NCBI GenBank assembly: GCA_022572105.1
Contig: JACZWN010000056.1
Span: 1 to 15,791 of the forward strand
Length of the DNA: 15,791 nt
Direction of reading: 5' to 3'
DNA from: Pseudomonadota bacterium
GTDB lineage: Bacteria > Pseudomonadota > Alphaproteobacteria > Kiloniellales > J153
The translations under genes were made by a program, and so were the position numbers. Below are positions 1-5,691 of the stretch, piece by piece (position 1 is the first letter of the stretch; every line of letters starts with the position of its first letter). The notes below the pieces were generated by a model. That model was not told the origin of the DNA and did not search any database. It saw nothing but the letters and a program-made list of their open reading frames with translations.

Positions 1-46
1 GGCCGGCATACCGATTCGCGATGTCAAAAAAACCCATTTGGCCCAT
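1..46 (-). CDS. IS5-family transposase, N-terminal fragment running off the left edge
   Basis: Only 15 codons are present, MGQMGFFDIANRYAG. The pattern of a short Met-Gly-Gln start followed by Gly-Phe-Phe-Asp and Arg-Tyr-Ala is how many IS5-family DDE transposases begin. The ATG at 46 is chosen because AGGGGA lies 8 bases upstream. In-frame starts at 67 (ATG) and 73 (GTG) lack such a site. The catalytic DDE core would lie outside the window, so whether the enzyme is intact cannot be judged. The protein would cut and paste the insertion sequence by recognising its terminal inverted repeats. The call rests on a short stretch, but the adjacent CTAG and repeat-like end support it. Confidence 0.6.
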   Translation of the reverse strand, partial: MGQMGFFDIANRYAG

Positions 47-124
47 GGCTGGGTCCCCTGATCCCATTGTCACAACGCCAGGATTCTACCCGATTGAGCG
101 TGGGAAAGCATTTTTCGAGGTGCC
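1..124 (-). mobile_element. IS5-family insertion sequence, 5' end only (partial)
   Basis: The leftmost bases look like the transposase-proximal end of an insertion sequence that continues beyond the window. Read on the minus strand from about base 124, the probable terminal repeat begins GGCACCTCGAAAAATG. It lies next to CTAG, which fits the YTAR target used by the IS5 subgroup. About 78 bases in, a transposase start with a strong Shine-Dalgarno sequence follows. A possible -10 box (TAGAAT, complement of 83-88) lies between the two. The other end, the second inverted repeat and the second target copy are outside the window, so the exact boundary is inferred from one side only. Confidence 0.6.
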
Positions 125-128
125 CTAG
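125..128. repeat. Candidate CTAG target-site duplication of the IS5-type element
   Basis: CTAG directly follows the inferred end of the insertion sequence. IS5-subgroup elements duplicate a four-base YTAR target, and CTAG fits it. Only one copy is in the window, so duplication cannot be confirmed. Confidence 0.4.
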
Positions 129-293
129 TAAAGTTTTGGCCCCATCTGGCGCTCTCAATATCCCCGCGCGTCATCGTCGGATCGGTATCGCTCTACGGAC
201 GCGCAGAGTCCCCGTACTCTAGGGAAGGTGGATCACAGATTGCGGCGATAGACCTGGGGGAGCGTTTCGCTATGATGGACACCAGCCATGAGT

Positions 294-605
294 TTAGCGT
301 AATGCTTCGTTGACAGTGAACAGAACTACGGACCCACCCTCCGCATAAATACGGATTTTTGAGATCGTCCAGCTAACATCGATTGTAGAGTAGCGCCGAC
401 CATCGATGTTGAAACAAACCCGGTTTAACAACGCGTTCATTTGCTGATAATCCTTTTCTCCTGCGGCACCAACAAACTCATCCAGTTCACTTTCAGTCAC
501 GCAGCCAACATAGGGTCCTCGGATAGTGCCGCTCTTTGCGGTAACAGTGGTCGGAACCAACGCCACAACAGCAAGAGCAAATACAATCTTAAAAAGTCTT
601 GTCAT
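294..605 (-). CDS. Hypothetical small secreted protein
   Basis: This 103-residue protein has no family I recognise. It starts MTRLFKIVFALAVVALVP and continues to a Thr-Ala-Lys region, a typical Sec signal peptide with likely cleavage near residue 22-24, so export to the periplasm or beyond is expected. The mature part is only about 80 residues and contains two cysteines (in GCVTE and VCFNI) that could form a disulfide. The ATG at 605 is preferred over an in-frame ATG at 626 because a GGGGG Shine-Dalgarno core lies 7 bases before it and the signal peptide then starts cleanly. It lies 62 bases downstream of the SH3 protein gene on the same strand, so the two may be cotranscribed. Its codons are richer in A/T at third positions than those of the genes to the right, consistent with acquired DNA next to an insertion sequence. 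Confidence 0.6.
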   Translation of the reverse strand: MTRLFKIVFALAVVALVPTTVTAKSGTIRGPYVGCVTESELDEFVGAAGEKDYQQMNALLNRVCFNIDGRRYSTIDVSWTISKIRIYAEGGSVVLFTVNEALR

Positions 606-667
606 TTCTTTTCCCCCTATTTTCATCTGCCTCGTTCTTCCAACGCATGGCTCGCACCAATCCAGTT

Positions 668-1507
668 TTATTTGACGGGTCGTGCTGTGGAGATCAAACC
701 GATGGAATCCCGGATCTCCAAAACACCCGACGCCCTAATCACGAGATAGTCCCCGGAGGAATTGCGGTCCCGCATTTCGAAACGTCGACCGGATGACGAT
801 GAGCGTTCAATCATCTCCTCGGTGAGTTCGCTACCGTCCTTGAACGTGCGCTCCCAGAAAATCTTACCGATTTTCTTGTAGAGGATGTTTCGGTGTGCAC
901 TGAAAGGGGATTCATCTAGCCAAACACCGATAACTTGTTGCCCAGGAGAACTCACTTGGTTGGCGAGAGCTTGTTCCTGCTCGGTGGTCATGCCCTGGAT
1001 TTTAATTTTGAGAGAGGGATCGAAATGCGTAGTAGCCCATGCACCTGCACCTAGTTCCATTCTAGGCAGATAATGCAAGATGAATGTGCGGGAGTAGCTA
1101 CCCGGCGTGCCACCCTTCAGCTCTCGGGCGATCTGAGCAAGTTCTTGCTCAGTTGCCTTCCGAGACAGATGAACGTCCAGGCTTAGCTTGATCCCTGGAA
1201 TCATGTTGCTGTCGATGACGCTATATGCCAATCCACCTGACAAATGTCGAACGAGATAGCCAGAGTGAACCCACCGGTTGCTGTCAGGACTGATACGCGC
1301 CCACGGACCGCTCCGTTGATAGACCGTAACCCTCGTTCCCTTGCTCAAACGATCTACCTGAACCCCGCCGGAACTTGGCTGTCCCCTGACATTGAGATTC
1401 GAGGCTTGGATTTCGAAAACAAGAGGTTTCTCTGAGGCTTCAACAGGGGCACACCAAGGCACCATAAGGGCCAACAGTCCCAACAGCGCGTTAAACGGCT
1501 TCCACAT
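668..1507 (-). CDS. Secreted SH3-domain (SH3b-like) protein of unknown function
   Basis: This 279-residue protein begins MWKPFNALLGLLALMVPW with cleavage likely after VEAS, a Sec signal peptide. Residues about 35-90 look like a bacterial SH3 domain: NLNVRGQPSSG, then a VDRLSKGTRVTV strand, GPWARI, and WVHSGYL. Such domains commonly bind cell-wall peptides or act as protein-binding modules in the envelope. The remaining 190 residues, with an 'LSRKATEQELAQIARELKG' helix and an 'MTTEQEQALANQ' helix, match nothing I recognise. The ATG at 1507 is chosen over an upstream in-frame TTG at 1522 because AGGA sits 7 bases before it and the signal peptide then starts at once. The gene heads a two-gene minus-strand unit with the small secreted protein. 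Both have lower G+C than the rest of the window. SH3-like folding is fairly secure; the role is not. Confidence 0.75.
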   Translation of the reverse strand: MWKPFNALLGLLALMVPWCAPVEASEKPLVFEIQASNLNVRGQPSSGGVQVDRLSKGTRVTVYQRSGPWARISPDSNRWVHSGYLVRHLSGGLAYSVIDSNMIPGIKLSLDVHLSRKATEQELAQIARELKGGTPGSYSRTFILHYLPRMELGAGAWATTHFDPSLKIKIQGMTTEQEQALANQVSSPGQQVIGVWLDESPFSAHRNILYKKIGKIFWERTFKDGSELTEEMIERSSSSGRRFEMRDRNSSGDYLVIRASGVLEIRDSIGLISTARPVK

Positions 1508-1555
1508 GTGATCGTCCTGCAAGGAAGACTTGGTTAGTTCGAGGACAGTGAGCTA

Positions 1556-1585
1556 TTGGTACTAACAGTGTTCGCCTCGGGTCAA
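1556..1585 (-). promoter_or_regulatory. Weak candidate sigma70-type promoter for the SH3 protein gene
   Basis: On the minus strand a TTGACC hexamer (complement of 1580-1585), close to the TTGACA consensus, is followed 18 bases later by TACCAA (complement of 1556-1561). TACCAA is a poor -10 match. It lies about 50 bases before the chosen start of the SH3 protein. The -35 box is the only good part, so this is tentative. Confidence 0.25.
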
Positions 1586-1760
1586 GAGCGCCGTAGACGC
1601 CAGCTGAATACCTGATTTGGCCACGCAGCGGTATTTTTTGACTTCCGGTGTTGGCGACACCCGGGCTCACTCACCATATCGAAACACCAACCGCCCTCAT
1701 CCGCTAAGCCGATATTCGAGGGCGCCATGAGTTTTCAACGCGCCAATTCCCAAACCGAGC

Positions 1761-1825
1761 AACGCCCCGCGTTTTTCAAGCCGGGGCACTCCCCCGGAAT
1801 CACCCCGATTGCGCCGGTTCCCGGC
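1761..1825 (+). promoter_or_regulatory. Three tandem hairpins in the leader of the molybdoenzyme gene
   Basis: Three short perfect stems follow one another. AACGC/GCGTT (1761-1773, 3-base loop) is followed directly by more T residues. CCGGGG/CCCCGG (1781-1797) has a 5-base loop. GCCGG/CCGGC (1813-1825) has a TTC loop. They end 58 bases before the start codon at 1884. The arrangement could be an attenuator or structured leader, but short stems are common in G+C-rich DNA. I could not match it to a known riboswitch. Confidence 0.25.
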
Positions 1826-1883
1826 CAGGGGGTAGATTAGGGCGCTCAAGGCCCACGTTCGCAGCCAGGGAAACCGCCGGTCC

Positions 1884-3983
1884 ATGCCCCTCGATGCCCC
1901 CGCCCAGCCGGAATTTCGCTATTCGGCCTGCCCGCACGACTGCCCCTCGACCTGCGCGCTCGAGGTCGAGCGCCTGTCGGCGACCCGCATCGGGCGGGTG
2001 CGCGGCGCCAGGGAGAACGACTACACGGCCGGGGTGATCTGCGCCAAGGTGGCGCGCTACGCCGAGCGCGTGCACCACCCCGACCGCCTGACCGTGCCGC
2101 TCAAGCGCACGGGCGACAAGGGCGTGGGCCGCGCGGCCTTCGAGGAGATCTCCTGGGACGCCGCCCTCGACGAGGTCGCCGAGGCGTTCTTGCAGGCCGA
2201 GCGGCGCCTTGGGCCCGAGGCCGTCTGGCCGTACTACTACGCCGGCACCATGGGTCTGGTCATGCGCGACGGCATCAACCGGCTGCGCCATGCCAAGCGC
2301 TATTCGGGCATGCACGCCACCATCTGCGTGACCCTCGCCTGGACCGGCTACATGGCCGGCACGGGGGCGCTGCGCGGGTCGGACCCGCGGGAGATGGCGC
2401 GTTCCGACCTGGTGGTGATTTGGGGCACCAACGTGGTCAACACCCAGGTCAACGTGATGACCCACGCGATGCGCGCGCGCAAGGAGCGCGGCGCCAAGAT
2501 CGTGGTCATCGACACCTACCGCAACGCCACCGCGCAGCAGGCGGACCTGTTCCTCTGCGTCAGGCCGGGCACCGATGCCGCGCTCGCCTGCGCGGTCATG
2601 CACGTGCTGTTCCGCGACGGCCACGCGGACTGGCCCTACCTGGAGAAATACGCCGATGCCCCGCGCGAGCTCGAGGCGCACCTGCGCACGCGCGACCCCG
2701 CGTGGGCGGCCGAGATCACCGGGCTCTCGGTCGAGGAGATCGAGGCCTTCGCGCGCCTGGTCGGCACCACCAAGCGCGCCTTCTTTCGCTTGGGCTACGG
2801 CTTCACGCGCGGGCGCAACGGCGCCGTGAACATGCACGCGGCCCTGTGCATCCCGGTCGTGACCGGGGCCTGGAAGCACGAAGGCGGCGGCGCCTTTCAC
2901 AACAACGGCGCCATCTACCATTGGGACCGGACCATGATCGAGGGGCTCGACGTGCGCGACCCCGGGGTGCGCGTGCTCGATCAATCGCGCATCGGGGCGG
3001 TGCTGATGGGCGCGCCGGACGCGCTTCAGGGCGGTCCGCCGGTGACCGCGCTCCTGGTCCAGAACACCAACCCCATGATGGTGGCGCCGGACCTCAACAA
3101 GGTCCATCCGGGCTTCGCGCGCCATGACCTCTTCACCTGCGTGCACGAGCAGTTCATGACCGAGACCGCGGCCATGGCCGATATCGTGCTGCCCGCGACC
3201 ATGTTCCTGGAGCACGACGACGTCTATCAGGGCGGCGGGCACCAGCACATCATCCTGGGTCCCAAGATCATCGAACCGCCGGAAGCCTGCCGCTCCAATC
3301 ACGAGGTGATCTGTGCGCTGGCCAAGCGCCTGGGCGCGGAACATCCGGGCTTCGACATGACGTCCTGGGAGCTGATCGACCATCTGCTCCGGGTCTCGGG
3401 TTGGGGCGAGGCGGCGCGGCTCGAAGAAGAGCACTGGATCGATTGTCAGCCCGACTTCGAAACCTCCCACTATTTGGGCGGCTTCGGGCATCCGGACGGC
3501 CGGTTCCGCTTTCGCCCGGATTGGTCCGCCTGCAAGCCCCAGGGCTTCGGCGCCGAGGGCGGCGCCCGGGCCATGCCGGAGTTCCCGGACCACTGGCGGG
3601 TCATCGAAGAGCCGAGCGATGCCCATCCCTTCCGGCTGGTGACGGCGCCGGCGCGCAACTATCTCAACTCGAGCTTCACCGAAACCCCGACGTCCCAGAA
3701 GAAGGAGGGGCGGCCCACGGTCAAGATGCATCCCAAGGACGCCCGCAGGCTCGGTATTGCGGAGGGCGCGCGTGCGCGCCTGGGCAACGGGCGCGGCAGC
3801 GTGGTCATCCATGCCGAGCTGTGCGAGGTCATGCAGCCGGGCGTGGTTATCGTCGAAAGCGTCTGGCCGAACGCCGCCTTCGAGGAGGGCGTGGGGATCA
3901 ACGCCCTCACCGGGGCCGATCCCTGCTCGCCGATCGGCGGCGCCGCCTTCCACGACACGGCGATATGGATTCGCCCCGCCTGA
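1884..3983 (+). CDS. Molybdopterin oxidoreductase (DMSO-reductase superfamily), single-subunit, substrate unknown
   Basis: This 699-residue enzyme belongs to the bis-molybdopterin-guanine-dinucleotide family. An N-terminal 4Fe-4S site is formed by Cys16, Cys20 and Cys24 (CPHDCPSTC) and Cys53. Cys148 in HATICVTLAW sits where a molybdenum-ligand cysteine is expected. Cofactor-binding segments include VIWGTN, QNTNPMMVAPD and ADIVLPATMFLEHDD. Residues 581-699 form the molydopterin-dinucleotide-binding domain. There is no Tat or Sec signal, so it should act in the cytoplasm. No electron-transfer or membrane subunit lies beside it, unlike formate dehydrogenase or respiratory reductase operons. The substrate cannot be named from sequence. 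The ATG at 1884 gives a normal start just before the cluster motif, although its Shine-Dalgarno site is weak. The 3' end overlaps mipZ by 19 bases, suggesting translational coupling. Confidence 0.9.
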   Translation: MPLDAPAQPEFRYSACPHDCPSTCALEVERLSATRIGRVRGARENDYTAGVICAKVARYAERVHHPDRLTVPLKRTGDKGVGRAAFEEISWDAALDEVAEAFLQAERRLGPEAVWPYYYAGTMGLVMRDGINRLRHAKRYSGMHATICVTLAWTGYMAGTGALRGSDPREMARSDLVVIWGTNVVNTQVNVMTHAMRARKERGAKIVVIDTYRNATAQQADLFLCVRPGTDAALACAVMHVLFRDGHADWPYLEKYADAPRELEAHLRTRDPAWAAEITGLSVEEIEAFARLVGTTKRAFFRLGYGFTRGRNGAVNMHAALCIPVVTGAWKHEGGGAFHNNGAIYHWDRTMIEGLDVRDPGVRVLDQSRIGAVLMGAPDALQGGPPVTALLVQNTNPMMVAPDLNKVHPGFARHDLFTCVHEQFMTETAAMADIVLPATMFLEHDDVYQGGGHQHIILGPKIIEPPEACRSNHEVICALAKRLGAEHPGFDMTSWELIDHLLRVSGWGEAARLEEEHWIDCQPDFETSHYLGGFGHPDGRFRFRPDWSACKPQGFGAEGGARAMPEFPDHWRVIEEPSDAHPFRLVTAPARNYLNSSFTETPTSQKKEGRPTVKMHPKDARRLGIAEGARARLGNGRGSVVIHAELCEVMQPGVVIVESVWPNAAFEEGVGINALTGADPCSPIGGAAFHDTAIWIRPA

Positions 3984-4873
3984 CCCCCGCGCCGCCGCCG
4001 CGGTGCCCCCGCATCATCGTGCTCGGCAACGAGAAGGGCGGCACCGGCAAGTCGACCACGGCCGCGCACCTGATCGTGGCGCTCTTGAAGCGCGGCTTTT
4101 CGGTCGGCAGCATCGATCTCGACGCGCGCCAGGGCACGCTCAGCCGGCTCATGGAGAACCGCGCCGACTACGCCAAGCGCAAGGGGCTCGACCTGGAGCT
4201 GCCCGAGCACCGGCGGCTGTACCGCTCCGAATCGAGCGCCCGCGGGGCGGCGGAATGGGAGGAGAAGCGGGGGTTCGAGCGCGCGGTCGCGGATCTCGCC
4301 GACCGCGACTACATCGTCATGGACACGCCGGGCAACGACAGCTTCCTGTCGCGCGCCGGGCATGCCTGCGCCGAGGTCCTGATCACGCCCCTGAACGACA
4401 GCTTCCTGGATCTCGACCTGCTCGCCCGCATCGATCCGCAGGGGCGCCAGATCCTCGGACCCAGCCTGTACAGCCAGATGGTCTGGGAGCAGCGCCAGCA
4501 GCGGGCGGTCATGGGCCTGGCGCCCATGGACTGGATCGTCATGCGCAACCGCCTGAGCCATATCGACGCGCGCAACAAGCGCGAGATCGGCCGCCTCCTG
4601 GAGTTGCTGAGCCAACGCATCGGGTTCCGCCTGGCGCCCGGCTTCGGCGAGCGGGTCATCTTCCGCGAGCTGTTCCTCAAGGGCCTGACGCTCTTGGATT
4701 TGCGCGACGACGACCCGGAGTTCCAGTTGAGCATGAGCCACGTCGCGGCGCGTCAGGAGGTGCGCGCGCTGCTCCGCGCCATCGGCCTGCCCGAGGCGCC
4801 CCCCCCGACAAAGGCACCCCCCCCGCCAAAGGCAATGGTCACTGGAACCGGCGCGCGCGGCACCCTATCTTAA
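3965..4873 (+). CDS. mipZ: MipZ, ParA-type ATPase positioning the division site
   Basis: MipZ forms a gradient from the ParB-bound poles and inhibits FtsZ polymerisation, placing the Z-ring at midcell in alphaproteobacteria. This 302-residue protein carries the deviant Walker A motif KGGTGKST (Lys24 as signature lysine, Lys29), IDLDARQGT after the second strand, and Walker B YIVMDTPG at 116-123 (Asp120). Further MipZ-type blocks are TPLNDSFLDLDLL, MDWIVMRNRLSH, and RVIFRELFLKGLTLLDL. Conserved sequence ends near residue 278. A Pro/Lys-rich tail of about 25 residues follows, written partly by two 8-C tracts. The start at 3965 lies inside the molybdoenzyme gene and has no clear Shine-Dalgarno sequence, so coupling is likely. 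The TAA stop overlaps an ATG (TAATG) in the frame of the next gene. Family assignment is strong; the tail is unusual. Confidence 0.93.
   Translation: MDSPRLTPAPPPRCPRIIVLGNEKGGTGKSTTAAHLIVALLKRGFSVGSIDLDARQGTLSRLMENRADYAKRKGLDLELPEHRRLYRSESSARGAAEWEEKRGFERAVADLADRDYIVMDTPGNDSFLSRAGHACAEVLITPLNDSFLDLDLLARIDPQGRQILGPSLYSQMVWEQRQQRAVMGLAPMDWIVMRNRLSHIDARNKREIGRLLELLSQRIGFRLAPGFGERVIFRELFLKGLTLLDLRDDDPEFQLSMSHVAARQEVRALLRAIGLPEAPPPTKAPPPPKAMVTGTGARGTLS
4799..4824 (+). repeat. Two 8-C homopolymer tracts near the 3' end of mipZ
   Basis: Eight C residues at 4799-4806 and eight at 4817-4824 have start points 18 bases apart, each followed by a G and then an AAAGGCA-like stretch, so the unit is partly duplicated. 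Tracts of this length are prone to slippage in replication, translation and sequencing. Gain of one C would put the mipZ frame into the frame of the VWA gene, which is open from here to 5667. Confidence 0.75.
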
Positions 4874-4898
4874 TGGTCCACAATCTTAATGATCCAGA
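4867..4898 (+). repeat. 16-bp tandem direct repeat at the mipZ/VWA junction
   Basis: ATCTTAATGGTCCACA (4867-4882) is followed immediately by ATCTTAATGATCCAGA (4883-4898), identical at 14 of 16 positions. Each copy holds a TAATG. The first copy supplies the mipZ stop and an overlapping ATG in the VWA frame. The repeat is A/T-rich in a very G+C-rich setting and looks like a recent duplication. Confidence 0.7.
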
Positions 4899-4911
4899 AG
4901 GATATCGGATC

Positions 4912-5667
4912 ATGGCCGGCGGCAAGAAGGTTCCCACCACCTCATCGTCCTCGACCCCGCCCTCCAGCTCGGCGGCCTCCAGCTCGGCGGCCTCCAGCTC
5001 GGCGGAGGTCGACGCCTTCCTGCGCAAGGTCGCCCAGGCGCCGTCGATCCACAAGTCGGGCGAGCGCGGCCGGCTCATCTTCGCCATGGACGCGACCGCC
5101 AGCCGCGAGCCGACCTGGGACCGCGCCAGTCACCTCCAGGCCGAGATGTTCAAGGAGACCGCGGCCTTGGGCGGGCTCGAGATCCAGCTGGTCTACTACC
5201 GCGGCTTCGGCGAGTGCAAGGCGAGCCCCTGGGTCGCCAACGCCAACGACTTGCTCAAGCGCATGACCGGCGTCTTTTGCCTGGCCGGCCACACCCAGAT
5301 CGTCAAGGTGCTCAAGCACGCGCTCGCGGAGACCAAGAAGAAAAAGGTCGGCGCGCTGGTCTTCGTCGGCGACTGCATCGAGGAGGACGTGGACAAGCTC
5401 GGCCACCTGGCCGGCGAGCTGGGTCTGCTCGGCATGCCCTGCTTCATGTTCCACGAGGGCATGGACCCGATCGCGCGCATGGCGTTCCAGCAGATCGCGC
5501 GGCTCTCGGGCGGCGCCTATTGCCCCTTCGACGCGGCCAGCGCGAAGCAGCTGCGCGACCTGCTCTCGGCGGTCGCGATCTACGCCGCGGGCGGGCGCAA
5601 GGCGCTGGCCGACTACGGCGACCGCAAGGGCGGGGTGGTCAAGCAACTCACCCATCAGGTGAAGTGA
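4912..5667 (+). CDS. VWA (von Willebrand A / MIDAS) domain protein of unknown function
   Basis: This is a soluble 251-residue protein. Residues 9-31 are a Ser/Ala linker made partly by a 15-bp repeat, and the rest is one VWA-like Rossmann domain. A relaxed metal-ion-dependent adhesion site is visible: Asp60-Ala-Thr62-Ala-Ser64 in place of DxSxS, Thr128 in AGHTQIV, and Asp154 in VFVGDC. VWA domains of this kind bind protein partners through a bound divalent cation and often work with ATPases. There is no signal peptide or membrane segment. The ATG at 4912 is chosen because AGAAGGA lies upstream. An in-frame ATG at 4873 overlapping the mipZ stop would add 13 residues but lacks a Shine-Dalgarno site. 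Its place between mipZ and a membrane J-protein suggests a shared process, but no function is established from the sequence. Confidence 0.82.
   Translation: MAGGKKVPTTSSSSTPPSSSAASSSAASSSAEVDAFLRKVAQAPSIHKSGERGRLIFAMDATASREPTWDRASHLQAEMFKETAALGGLEIQLVYYRGFGECKASPWVANANDLLKRMTGVFCLAGHTQIVKVLKHALAETKKKKVGALVFVGDCIEEDVDKLGHLAGELGLLGMPCFMFHEGMDPIARMAFQQIARLSGGAYCPFDAASAKQLRDLLSAVAIYAAGGRKALADYGDRKGGVVKQLTHQVK
4962..5006 (+). repeat. Three 15-bp in-frame tandem repeats encoding a Ser/Ala linker
   Basis: CTCCAGCTCGGCGGC occurs three times in a row (the last ends in A). The 15-base period keeps frame and writes Ser-Ser-Ser-Ala-Ala units in the N-terminal linker of the VWA protein. Copy number could vary between strains without breaking the gene. 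Confidence 0.85.
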
Positions 5668-5691
5668 TCTTTCTGTTAAGATAGCCGTACT

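Larger units (their letters stand above)
1508..1883. other. Intergenic gap between the accessory genes and the molybdoenzyme gene
   Basis: I see no convincing gene in these 376 bases. They contain a hairpin at 1647-1661 (GGTGT stem, 5-base loop), which lacks a trailing T-run on either strand and so does not look like a terminator. Three short hairpins lie at 1761-1825 in the presumed leader of the molybdoenzyme gene. A 37-codon frame at 1727-1840 has a GAGGG before its ATG, but its composition and its overlap with the hairpins argue against a gene. G+C rises through this gap, so it likely contains the junction between acquired and core DNA. Confidence 0.5.

Noticed and set aside
3..128. A plus-strand frame of 41 codons open to the left edge
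   Set aside because: It has no recognisable content, and the opposite strand carries a transposase start with a good ribosome site and an IS-like end.
1645..1664. A hairpin with a nearby T6 run, considered as a terminator
   Set aside because: The T-run precedes the stem on the plus strand, and on the minus strand the stem is followed by A residues, so neither direction gives an intrinsic terminator.
1727..1840. A 37-codon frame with GAGGG before its ATG
   Set aside because: It overlaps three hairpins, has no recognisable sequence, and is within what chance allows in a 376-base gap.
1800..3953. A 717-codon minus-strand frame opposite the molybdoenzyme gene
   Set aside because: Its composition is typical of antisense translation of a high-G+C gene, while the plus strand carries unmistakable molybdoenzyme motifs.
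3757..4911. An open plus-strand frame running through mipZ into the VWA gene, as if one long protein
   Set aside because: Upstream of 4799 it is an Arg/Ala/Pro-rich shadow of the molybdoenzyme and mipZ. Only the part after the C tracts matters, and that is reported as a finding.
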